A program made the translations under genes and the position numbers. Positions 43,911-51,279 of a stretch of 64,000 bases of DNA are shown here, one piece after another. This DNA is from Cupriavidus taiwanensis (lineage in GTDB: Bacteria; Pseudomonadota; Gammaproteobacteria; Burkholderiales; Burkholderiaceae). The notes under the pieces are model-generated. The model did not search any database and was not told where the DNA came from. It worked only from the letters and a program-made list of their open reading frames with translations. The stretch spans positions 1,763,583 through 1,827,582 of the forward strand of contig NZ_LT984803.1 of assembly GCF_900250115.1 (NCBI RefSeq), read 5' to 3'. Every line of letters begins with the position of its first letter. Position 1 is the stretch's first letter.

Positions 43911-45029
43911 TTAGCCGGCCAGCGCCGCTTCTTCGCGCCGCGTCATCAGGCAGGCGGCGACGATGTCATCTTCGAGGTTGAGCGTGAACTGGCCGTCCTT
44001 GTCGATGACCAGCTTGAGGAAGTCCAGCACGTTGCGCGCATAGAGCGCCGAGGCGTCGGCCGCGACCATGCTGGCCAGGTTGGTATGGCCGATCAGGATC
44101 ACGCCGTTGTGGTTGACCACCTGGTCGGCCACCGTCAGCGGGCAGTTGCCGCCCTGCGCGGCGGCCAGGTCCACCACCACCGAGCCGGGCTTCATCTGCG
44201 CCACGGTGGCTTCCTGCAGCAGCACCGGCGCCTTGCGGCCCGGAATCAGCGCGGTGGTGATGACGATGTCGGCCTGGAGCGCGCGCTGGTGCACCAGCTC
44301 GGCCTGGCGCTTCATCCAGTCCGGCGGCATCGGGCGCGCATAGCCGCCCACGCCCTGCGCGATCTCGCGCTCTTCGTCGGTCAGGAACGGCACGTCGAGG
44401 AACTTGCCGCCGAGCGATTCGATCTGCTCCTTGACCGCGGGGCGCACGTCCGAGGCTTCGATCACCGCGCCCAGGCGCTTGGCGGTGGCGATTGCCTGCA
44501 GGCCGGCCACGCCGGCGCCCAGGATCAGCACGCGCGCGGCCTTGACGGTGCCGGCGGCGGTCATCAGCATCGGCATGAAGCGCTGGTAGTGGTGCGCGGC
44601 CACCAGCACGGCCTTGTAGCCGGCGATATTGGCCTGTGACGACAGCACGTCCATGCTCTGCGCGCGCGTGCTGCGCGGCGCGGCCTCGAGCGCGAAGGCG
44701 GTGATGTTGGCGGCCGACATGCGCGCGTTGTTCTCGGCATCGAACGGGTTGAGCATGCCCACCAGCACCGCGCCGGGCTGCATCTGCGCCAGTTCGGCGG
44801 CCTCGGGCGCGCGCACCTTGAGCACCAGCGGCGCCGACAGCGCGTCGGCTGCGGTGCCAATCGTAGCGCCGGCGGCTTCATAAGCGCTGTCAGGCTGGCT
44901 GGCACGCAAACCGGCGCCAGCTTGCACCACGACCTGGTGGCCTTGTGCGACGTATTTCTTGACCGTCTCTGGCGTAGCGGCGACGCGCGCCTCTCCCGCC
45001 CGAGTCTCAGTCGGGATGCCTATCTGCAT
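43911..45029 (-). CDS. pntAA: NAD(P) transhydrogenase alpha subunit, NAD-binding part
   Basis: A 372-residue cytosolic domain I. MQIGIPTETRAGEARVAATP is the alanine-dehydrogenase/PNT N terminus, AARVLILGAGVAGLQAIATAKRLGA the NAD-binding fold, and GKFLDVPFLTDEE with GGYARPMP the mobile-loop region. It is the first gene of the pnt operon, with about 100 bp to the TauD-type gene upstream. The transhydrogenase would supply NADPH, useful beside PHA and anabolic genes, but no specific link to the neighbours is visible. Confidence 0.95.
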   Translation of the reverse strand: MQIGIPTETRAGEARVAATPETVKKYVAQGHQVVVQAGAGLRASQPDSAYEAAGATIGTAADALSAPLVLKVRAPEAAELAQMQPGAVLVGMLNPFDAENNARMSAANITAFALEAAPRSTRAQSMDVLSSQANIAGYKAVLVAAHHYQRFMPMLMTAAGTVKAARVLILGAGVAGLQAIATAKRLGAVIEASDVRPAVKEQIESLGGKFLDVPFLTDEEREIAQGVGGYARPMPPDWMKRQAELVHQRALQADIVITTALIPGRKAPVLLQEATVAQMKPGSVVVDLAAAQGGNCPLTVADQVVNHNGVILIGHTNLASMVAADASALYARNVLDFLKLVIDKDGQFTLNLEDDIVAACLMTRREEAALAG

Positions 45030-45135
45030 GGTTCCATCTCCTGTGATCCGCTGCGCCTGCCGGCATGGGGACGCTGCGTGCCGGGCACCGCTTGCGGGCC
45101 ACTGCCGCCTGCGGTGCCGGCCGGGTGGTGCCCCC

Positions 45136-45930
45136 TCAGCGGGGCACTTCGCCTTCGAGCGTCACGCGGTTGAGTACGCGCTCGGCATTGCCGTAGTCAT
45201 GGACGGCGTAGTGCATGGTGCAGCGGTTGTCCCACATCACCACATCGCCTTCCTGCCACATGTGGCGGTAGACGTTGTCCGGCGTGACCGAGTGCTCGTA
45301 CAGGAAGTCGAGCAGCGGACGGCTTTCCGCCACGGTCATGCCGTCGATGCACTCGGCGGTGTCCGGGTGGCCGACGTACAGTGCCTTGCGGCCCGTTTCA
45401 GGATGCGTGCGCACGATCGGGTGCACGGCCGAAGGCACTTTGTCGGCGCCGGTCATCCTGGCCAGCCGCGCGCCGGTGAAGCGTGCGCGCAGGCCCTCGA
45501 TCAGCCGCTGCATGGCCGGCGACAGGCGCTCGTACGAGAGATACTGGTTGCACCACATGGTGTCGCCGCCGATCGGAATCGTCACGCCCGACAGGATCGA
45601 GATCTTGGGCGGCACCGCGGTGTAGATCGAGTCCGAGTGCCACGCTTCGGTCGAGGCGGTCTCTTTGGGGATCCTGGTGACCTGGAACAGCTCCGGGAAC
45701 TCCGCCAGCCCCTTGAGCAGCGGGTTGCCCTGCACCGGCGTGCCCCACAGCCGGGCAAAGGCTACCTGCGCAGCCGGCTGCAGGAACTGGCCGCGGAACA
45801 CGAGCATGCCGTGCTCGAGGAAGGCCTGGTGCAGCACCTGGAAGGTGGCGTCGTTGATCGGGTCGTTCAGGTTGACGCCGGTCACGGATGCTCCGACCGA
45901 ACCGGTCAGCGGCTTGATTTCGATGGTCAT
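45136..45930 (-). CDS. TauD/TfdA-family 2-oxoglutarate-dependent dioxygenase
   Basis: A 264-residue non-haem iron enzyme. The facial triad is His98 and Asp100 (WHSD) and His240 (MWDNRCTMHYAVHDYG), with the 2-oxoglutarate arginine in the following AERVLNRV. Members hydroxylate sulfonates, phenoxyacids or other carboxylates and release the leaving group; the substrate cannot be read from sequence. It is 26 bp from the quinone oxidoreductase gene in the same direction and near a UxaA/TctC catabolic locus, so it may start a related pathway. Confidence 0.9.
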   Translation of the reverse strand: MTIEIKPLTGSVGASVTGVNLNDPINDATFQVLHQAFLEHGMLVFRGQFLQPAAQVAFARLWGTPVQGNPLLKGLAEFPELFQVTRIPKETASTEAWHSDSIYTAVPPKISILSGVTIPIGGDTMWCNQYLSYERLSPAMQRLIEGLRARFTGARLARMTGADKVPSAVHPIVRTHPETGRKALYVGHPDTAECIDGMTVAESRPLLDFLYEHSVTPDNVYRHMWQEGDVVMWDNRCTMHYAVHDYGNAERVLNRVTLEGEVPR

Positions 45931-45955
45931 GATGTCTCCTCTCGTGTCGATGGCT

Positions 45956-46930
45956 TCAGTCGACCAGCAGCACGATCTTGCCGACGTGCTGGTCTTGCTT
46001 CATGTATGCATGCGCCGCGTGGATGTCGGTCATGGCGAAGGTGCGGTCGATCGGCAGCCGCACACGGCCCGCGCGCAGGAACGGCAACAGGTCGCGCGCG
46101 CACGCCTGGATGCATTCGAGCCGCTCCTGCTCGGTACGGGTACGGAAGGTCACGCCGATCAGCTGCAGGCGCTTGAGCCACAGCTGGGCCAGGTCGATCT
46201 GCGCCGTGGCCGAGCCCAGCCGCGCGATGTTCACGAGCCGGCCCTGGACCGCGAGGCTCTTCATATTGGCTTCGAACACCGGCCCGCCGACCGTGTCGAT
46301 GATCACGTCGACGCCCTTGTTGCCGGTCGCCGCCATCACCTTCTCGACCTGGTCGTCAGTCGACGAGTCGATGCCGACGTCCACGCCGTACTGGCTGAGC
46401 TTGTCGAGCTTGGCAGCCGAGCGCGACTGGGCCATGACCGGCCTGGCGCCCATCAGCGACGCGATCTGGATGGCGGCCATGGCCACGCCGCCCGACGCGC
46501 CGTTGACCAGCACCGACTCTCCCGGCTGGAGCCGCCCGTTCACCACCAGCGCGTCGTGCGCGGTGATAAAGACATTGGGGAACGCGGCGGCATCGATCCA
46601 CGACATGCCATCCGGCACGGCGATCAGCGCCATCGGGTCCGACACCACATACTCGGCCTGGCAGCCCTTGCCGTGCCCCATGACCCGGTCGCCCTTGCGC
46701 CAGCCGTGCACGCCGTCGCCGACTTCGGCCACCTCGCCCGCGAACTCGACGCCAGTGGTGATGGTATTGCCGGTACGCAACTCCTTCGCCTGGTTGATCT
46801 CACCGCGGTTCAGGCCCGACGCACGCACCCTGACCAAAACCTGCCCCGGCCCCGCGACCGGCGCCGGAATATCCTGCACCTCGACCGTGCCGCCCTCCGG
46901 GCCCGGCACCACACGAATTGCTTTCACCAT
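45956..46930 (-). CDS. Zinc-independent quinone oxidoreductase-like (MDR superfamily)
   Basis: A 324-residue NADPH:quinone-reductase-type protein. The N-terminal GroES-like domain includes GPGQVLVRVRASGLNRGEI and the NADPH fold NGASGGVAMAAIQIASLMGA; the zinc-binding cysteines of alcohol dehydrogenases are absent. VMGHGKGCQAEYV corresponds to the substrate-side loop. ATG 46930 with AAGGAG upstream gives MVKAIRVVPGPEGG; the frame before it is not used. It sits between the two small hypothetical genes and the dioxygenase, all on the minus strand. Confidence 0.88.
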   Translation of the reverse strand: MVKAIRVVPGPEGGTVEVQDIPAPVAGPGQVLVRVRASGLNRGEINQAKELRTGNTITTGVEFAGEVAEVGDGVHGWRKGDRVMGHGKGCQAEYVVSDPMALIAVPDGMSWIDAAAFPNVFITAHDALVVNGRLQPGESVLVNGASGGVAMAAIQIASLMGARPVMAQSRSAAKLDKLSQYGVDVGIDSSTDDQVEKVMAATGNKGVDVIIDTVGGPVFEANMKSLAVQGRLVNIARLGSATAQIDLAQLWLKRLQLIGVTFRTRTEQERLECIQACARDLLPFLRAGRVRLPIDRTFAMTDIHAAHAYMKQDQHVGKIVLLVD

Positions 46931-46970
46931 TGACTCCTTCCTGGTTTCCTTCTGTTCCTGGCTGCCAATC

Positions 46971-47336
46971 TCAAGCACACCCGAGCGCCGCCGCACGGAT
47001 CAGCGCAAGCCGCGTCAGCGCGCGTTCGGCCGCGGCTTCTCCGCCAGGATGGTTGCCCCGCACAAACGGCGCCCGCAGGTCTTCGATGGCCGCCAGTGCG
47101 GCCACCGGCTTTTCCGCCGCCACTGACAGCCGCCGGAACTCATTCACCGTCAGCAAATACGTGTGAAACACATCCTGCTGCGCCGGCGCAGTCCCAAGCT
47201 TGTGGAGCAGCACGTTCAGCCAGTGCGTGCCGGCGAGCATGGCGGCTTCGATCGTCATCTCGTAGTCGGCCGGTCCGCATTTCTGCAGCGATGCCTCGAT
47301 GCGGCGGGCTATCGCGATGTGTCCTTCAATGTCCAT
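46971..47336 (-). CDS. Hypothetical protein A of a motif-sharing pair, 121 residues
   Basis: A soluble, mostly helical protein starting MDIEGHIAIARRIEASLQKC at ATG 47336. Residues about 31-58 read AAMLAGTHWLNVLLHKLG and then QQDVFHT. The same pattern, A-x-M-x-AGTH-x2-N-x2-LH-x2-G-x6-D-x-F-x-T, occurs in the neighbouring protein B, so the two are probably paralogues or a heteromeric pair. The frame upstream of 47336 overlaps gene B and is not used; true overlap is 11 bp. I recognise no named family; the helix pattern recalls HEPN-like small proteins, which is only an impression. Confidence 0.7.
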   Translation of the reverse strand: MDIEGHIAIARRIEASLQKCGPADYEMTIEAAMLAGTHWLNVLLHKLGTAPAQQDVFHTYLLTVNEFRRLSVAAEKPVAALAAIEDLRAPFVRGNHPGGEAAAERALTRLALIRAAALGCA

Positions 47337-47787
47337 GTGCGCCCCCTTCCATGCGCGTCGCCAGCAAAGCCAGGCAATGCCGCAGCGCCGTGTCGCAGCT
47401 GCGGGCGATCGCATCGGTCGGGACCAGGCCCTCGCGCAGGCACGGGTCGCGGTAATGCTCGATGCGCTCCATGTCGTCCATCATCGCCGCGATGTCGGCG
47501 GGTACGGGCGCTTCCACTTTCGGGCGCCCGACATGCAGCACGTCACCCAGCGGCCGGAGCGCCGCCTGCAGCTTGCCGTCAGGTTGCGGCACCAGATAGA
47601 CGCCGGGTTGCGTGGCGAACATGTCGTCGTCCAGCGTGATCCCGGCCTGATGCAGTGCTGCATTGACCGCATGTGTGCCGGCCGTCATGCCGGCCCAGAA
47701 CCACAGCTCGAAATCCTGGAGCGGATCCAGGCGCTCGCGCAGTGCCTGAAGCTTCGCAATCTTTTCCAGGTGTGACACCACCTTCAT
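47326..47787 (-). CDS. Hypothetical protein B of a motif-sharing pair, 153 residues
   Basis: Starts MKVVSHLEKIAKLQALRERL at ATG 47787. Residues about 32-60 carry AGMTAGTHAVNAALHQAG and DDDMFATQ, the motif shared with protein A; the C-terminal 80 residues (beginning PGVYLVPQPDGKLQAALRPL) are extra. ATG 47859 would extend it but would start inside the promoter described at 47842-47870, so 47787 is preferred. First gene of a minus-strand run that continues with protein A and the quinone oxidoreductase. Function unknown; no membrane segment or signal peptide. Confidence 0.7.
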   Translation of the reverse strand: MKVVSHLEKIAKLQALRERLDPLQDFELWFWAGMTAGTHAVNAALHQAGITLDDDMFATQPGVYLVPQPDGKLQAALRPLGDVLHVGRPKVEAPVPADIAAMMDDMERIEHYRDPCLREGLVPTDAIARSCDTALRHCLALLATRMEGGAHGH

Positions 47788-47832
47788 GCCTGTCTCCTGC
47801 TGTTGAACAGATTGGCGCAGAACTGTGGCGCC

Positions 47833-47871
47833 GTTGACATGACGATAGACACGCCGCATGCCGATGTCAAC
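47833..47871. repeat. Inverted repeat GTTGACAT-N23-ATGTCAAC around the minus-strand promoter
   Basis: A perfect 8-bp inverted repeat: GTTGACAT at 47833-47840 and ATGTCAAC at 47864-47871. The right arm contains the -35 of the minus-strand promoter. It may be a two-site operator; the GntR-type regulator encoded at 49450 is the obvious candidate. Confidence 0.6.
47842..47870 (-). promoter_or_regulatory. Sigma-70 promoter of the small-protein/oxidoreductase genes
   Basis: On the minus strand TTGACA (47870-47865), 17-bp spacer, TATCGT (47847-47842), about 55 bases before ATG 47787. The -35 is consensus. Confidence 0.7.
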
Positions 47872-47933
47872 AACTTCTATATAGGACTTTCATGGAGGAG
47901 TAGTGGTTTTCTCGGATGAATGCGCGATTCGTC

Positions 47934-47963
47934 TTGACTAAGCCCGGTGCAATTCCCTACATT
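47934..47963 (+). promoter_or_regulatory. Sigma-70 promoter of the UxaA-type operon
   Basis: TTGACT (47934-47939), 18-bp spacer, TACATT (47958-47963), 30 bases before ATG 47993, which itself has AGGAG at 47981-47985. Confidence 0.65.
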
Positions 47964-47992
47964 GCACTCAACACCTATACAGGAGTTGATCA

Positions 47993-48283
47993 ATGCCCCG
48001 AGCCATCGTACTGAACCCAACCGACAATGTGGCCACGCTGCTGGACGCGGGCCACGCCGGGCAAGTGTGCGTCCTGCAAGGCGAGCGGTCAGGAGAACTG
48101 GTCCTGCTGCAGGACGTGCCCTTCGGCCACAAGATTTGCATCACCGACACGCCTTCGGGCGTCGACATCGTCAAGTACGGCCAGGTGATCGGCCGCGCCA
48201 GTCACATGATCCGGGCCGGCGAACACATGCACGTTCACAACATCGAATCGGCGCGCGCGCGCGGCGACCTGCACCAGGGCTGA
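47993..48283 (+). CDS. UxaA-family lyase small subunit (SAF domain)
   Basis: A 96-residue protein matching the SAF domain found as the N-terminal part or small subunit of altronate dehydratase and (R)-sulfolactate sulfo-lyase (SuyA). Visible family features are an early VLNPTDNVATLLD, the central VPFGHKICITDTPSGVDIVK (His-Lys conserved) and the end YGQVIGRASHMIRAGEHMHV followed by HN. It forms an enzyme with the large subunit starting six bases later. Which hydroxyacid is used is not clear. Confidence 0.85.
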   Translation: MPRAIVLNPTDNVATLLDAGHAGQVCVLQGERSGELVLLQDVPFGHKICITDTPSGVDIVKYGQVIGRASHMIRAGEHMHVHNIESARARGDLHQG

Positions 48284-48288
48284 CACAG

Positions 48289-49443
48289 ATGGCAACCACC
48301 TTTCTCGGATATCCGCGCGAAAACGGCGCGGTCGGCGTGCGCAACTGGGTCGCCGTCGTTTCGGTCATGGACAACTGCAACCCGGTGACGCGCACGATTG
48401 CGCGCACCGTTGGCGGCTGCATTCCCGTCACCACGCTGTTCGTGCGCGGCCAGTTCGGCGCGGACCTCGATTTCGCGTTCGAATCGCTGGCCGGGCTGGG
48501 CCGCAATCCCAATATCGCGGCGGTGCTGCTGGTGGGCCTGGAGCCTTCGTCCACGGAAGAGGTGGCGCGCCGCATCCAGGCCAGCGGCAAGCCGATCGAG
48601 CGCGTGCACCTGCAACCCAACGGCACCGTCGACTGCATCGCCGAAGGCACGCGCAAGGCGGCCAGGCTGTCGCTGGCCGCGTCGCGTGCGCGCCGCGTGC
48701 CGTGCCCGGTGTCGTCACTGGTGATCGGCGTGGAATGCGGCGGATCGGATACCACCTCGGGCCTGAGCTGCAATCCGGTCATCGGCCGCATGGCGGACAT
48801 GGTGATCGCCGAAGGCGGCACCGTGATCATCTCGGAGACCTCGGAGTTCATCGGCGCCGATCACCTGTTCGCCGAACGCGCCGCCGACGGCCGCGTGCGC
48901 GAGGCCTTCGTCACCGCGGTGCGCAATATGGAAAACCTGGCGATCTCGCGCGGCGTCGACATGCGCGAAGACCAGCCTTCGCCCGACAACAAGCGCGGTG
49001 GCCTGACCACCGTCGAGGAAAAAGCGCTGGGCGCCATGGCCAAGGCCGGCAGCACGCCGCTGGTGGGCGTGCTGCGCTACGGGGAGGCACCGCGCAAGCC
49101 GGGCCTGCATTTCATGGACGCACCGGCCGCGGCAGTGGAAAATCTGACTGCGCTTGCCGCCGGCGGGTGCCAGCTCACGTTCTTCGGCACGGGCGTGGGC
49201 AACCCGATCGGCAGCATGGTGGCACCGACCGTCAAGGTGTGCGGCAACGTCAATACGCTGCAGACCATGGCCGACAACATAGATTTCGACGTCAGCGGCG
49301 TCCTGCAGCACGGAGAGAAGATCTCCGACCTCGGCGAGCAGCTGTATGCCTATGCGATGGACATCGCATCGGGCACGCAACTGACCAGCGAGGTGCTCGA
49401 TGTCCGGGAGATCGCGATCAGTCGATTCGCACTGAGCCTCTGA
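48289..49443 (+). CDS. UxaA-family lyase large subunit
   Basis: A 384-residue partner of the SAF subunit, with the family opening FLGYPRENGAVGVRNWVAVV, the mid-region ECGGSDTTSGLSCNPVIGRM, KAGSTPLVGVLRYGE and the end GNPIGSMVAPTVKVCGN. Members dehydrate sugar acids or remove sulfite from sulfolactate, usually with iron. Two cysteine-containing motifs normal in the family, HxxGCG and GLGCE, read LFVRGQ and GLEPSS here, so metal binding may differ or the substrate may be new. The GntR gene follows after six bases. Confidence 0.85.
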   Translation: MATTFLGYPRENGAVGVRNWVAVVSVMDNCNPVTRTIARTVGGCIPVTTLFVRGQFGADLDFAFESLAGLGRNPNIAAVLLVGLEPSSTEEVARRIQASGKPIERVHLQPNGTVDCIAEGTRKAARLSLAASRARRVPCPVSSLVIGVECGGSDTTSGLSCNPVIGRMADMVIAEGGTVIISETSEFIGADHLFAERAADGRVREAFVTAVRNMENLAISRGVDMREDQPSPDNKRGGLTTVEEKALGAMAKAGSTPLVGVLRYGEAPRKPGLHFMDAPAAAVENLTALAAGGCQLTFFGTGVGNPIGSMVAPTVKVCGNVNTLQTMADNIDFDVSGVLQHGEKISDLGEQLYAYAMDIASGTQLTSEVLDVREIAISRFALSL

Positions 49444-49449
49444 GCAACC

Positions 49450-50154
49450 ATGACCAAACTGAACAGCGTCTCCGACGCGATCATCCGCTCCATCGAATCC
49501 GGCGCACTGCGCGAGGGCGACCGCCTGCCGTCAGAGGCAGAGCTGGCCGCCATGCATGGGGTAAGCGTCGGCACCATTCAGAAAGCGCTGATCCGGCTGA
49601 CGCACTCGGGACTGATCACGCGCGAACAGGGGCGCGGCACCTTCGTGTCCGGTACGCGGGTTGCGCCGGCGGACGTGCGCTACCTGCGCTTTCGCGACGA
49701 AGAGGGCAACGAGCTGCCGTCCTACGTCCACGCGCGCTCGGTCAAGCGCATCAAGAAGAAGGGGCCGTGGGCGGACTTCCTCGAAGGCGATGGCTACGTG
49801 CGCATCGAGCGCGTGATCAACGTCGGCGGGCGCTTTGACCTGTACAGCGAATTCTGGCTGCGCGAGGAAGACTTCGCGCAACTGGGCGGACTCGACCGCG
49901 AGGCGCTCGAGAAGAACCTGCGCGAACTGATCGGCCAGCGCCTGTCGCTGCCGACGCTGCGCGTGGACCAGTGGATCCGCTTTGAAAAGCCGCCGGCAAC
50001 GGTCGCGCGCCAGCTCGGCATCGACCCCGAGGCGCCGGCCTTCATCATGGAAATGCGCGGCTACACGCTGCGCGACCAGCCGCTCTATTACCAGTCGGTC
50101 TACGCCGCGCCGTTCACCGAGCGGCTGATGATCGTGCGGGAGAAATCGTCATGA
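49450..50154 (+). CDS. GntR-family regulator with UTRA domain (HutC subfamily)
   Basis: A 234-residue regulator. The winged helix-turn-helix at residues 5-70 shows LREGDRLPSEAELAAMHGVS, VGTIQKALIRLTHSGLITRE and QGRGTFVSG. The C-terminal UTRA ligand domain covers about 85-230 and ends AFIMEMRGYTLRDQPLYYQS. It lies inside the UxaA-type operon and overlaps the dehydrogenase gene by 4 bp, so it probably senses the pathway substrate and controls the divergent promoters at 47842-47963. Confidence 0.9.
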   Translation: MTKLNSVSDAIIRSIESGALREGDRLPSEAELAAMHGVSVGTIQKALIRLTHSGLITREQGRGTFVSGTRVAPADVRYLRFRDEEGNELPSYVHARSVKRIKKKGPWADFLEGDGYVRIERVINVGGRFDLYSEFWLREEDFAQLGGLDREALEKNLRELIGQRLSLPTLRVDQWIRFEKPPATVARQLGIDPEAPAFIMEMRGYTLRDQPLYYQSVYAAPFTERLMIVREKSS

Positions 50155-51185
50155 CGACCCGATGGAATGTCCAAGGCCTGGAGCAATGGACGTCGGCCGT
50201 ATTCGAATCGTGCGGCGTGGCGCCCGAACATGCCGTCGAGGCCGCCACCGCGCTCGTGCGCAGCGAACTGCGCGGCTACAAGACGCATGGCATGACGCGC
50301 GTGCCGTCCTACGTCGATCGCCTCCGCGCCGGCGACTTCAATCCGCGCGCGGCGATGTCGCACCGCGCCTTTGCCGGTGGCATCGTGCTGGACGCCGATG
50401 GCGCCATGGGCCAGGTTGCCGGGCCGCATGCCGTCCGGCTCGGGCTTGAGGCCCTGGAAGCGAGCGCGTCCGTGCTGGTCGCGGTGCAGGCGTGCGGCCA
50501 CCTCGGCGCACTCGGCATCCATGCACTGCTCGCGGCCGAGGCCGGCGCGTTCTGCATGGTCGGCCAGCGCACCCCGCCGGTGCTCGGCATGGAAGGCTTC
50601 TCCGGCCCCGCCATCGGCCACAACCCGATCGCCTTCGGCTGTCCGCTGCCGGGCCAGGCGCCGATCGTATTCGACGTGGCGTGCAGCGTTGCCGCGCGCG
50701 GCCACATCCTGCTTGCCGCCCGCGAGGGCAAACCCATTCCCGAAGGCTGGGCGCTCGATGCCGACGGCCAGCCGACCACCGATGCGCAACGCGCGCTCGC
50801 CGGCTCGCTGCTGCCCACGGGCGGCCACAAGGGCATCGGCATCGCCATGATGGTGGAGTGCCTGGCGGGTGCGCTGGCCGCCACGGCAGATTCGCTATCG
50901 CCGGAGCGCAACCACGTCGGCAGCGGCGGCGCGGTCGGACGCCAGGGCGGCTTTGTCTGGCTGGTCAAGCCCGAGGCCTTCTCCGGCCAGGGCGTCTTCG
51001 CCGACTACATGGCGCAGTGGACCGGAAATTACCTTGCCGCCGGCGGCGGGGATGCAAGGCTCCCCGGCCACCGCGGCGACACGCTGGAGCGCGAGGGCCG
51101 CGCACGCGGCGTCGCGCTGCCCGATGCCATCGCCCGTGAACTGGGCGCGCTGGGCCAGCAGCTAGGTATCCCCTTTCCCGACTGA
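50151..51185 (+). CDS. Malate/L-lactate/sulfolactate-type dehydrogenase (Ldh_2 family)
   Basis: A 344-residue NAD(P)-dependent 2-hydroxyacid dehydrogenase of the Ldh_2 fold, unrelated to Rossmann LDH. Signatures are the ELRGYKTHGMTRVPSYVDRL N-terminal block, CGHLGALGIHALLAAEAGAF, PAIGHNPIAFGCP and TGGHKGIGIAMMVECLAGAL. Relatives include ComC ((R)-sulfolactate dehydrogenase), ureidoglycolate and malate dehydrogenases. With the UxaA-type lyase next to it, a route using a 2-hydroxyacid and its 2-oxoacid is likely; sulfolactate is one candidate, unproven. Confidence 0.87.
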   Translation: MTTRWNVQGLEQWTSAVFESCGVAPEHAVEAATALVRSELRGYKTHGMTRVPSYVDRLRAGDFNPRAAMSHRAFAGGIVLDADGAMGQVAGPHAVRLGLEALEASASVLVAVQACGHLGALGIHALLAAEAGAFCMVGQRTPPVLGMEGFSGPAIGHNPIAFGCPLPGQAPIVFDVACSVAARGHILLAAREGKPIPEGWALDADGQPTTDAQRALAGSLLPTGGHKGIGIAMMVECLAGALAATADSLSPERNHVGSGGAVGRQGGFVWLVKPEAFSGQGVFADYMAQWTGNYLAAGGGDARLPGHRGDTLEREGRARGVALPDAIARELGALGQQLGIPFPD

Positions 51186-51279
51186 TCCGGCCGCATAGAC
51201 ATAGAGATTGCAGAGATCCGGGCTACCGGCAGACGCTGGCCGTCCCTACCCCATCAAACACACTGGCTCAATCCGCCCC

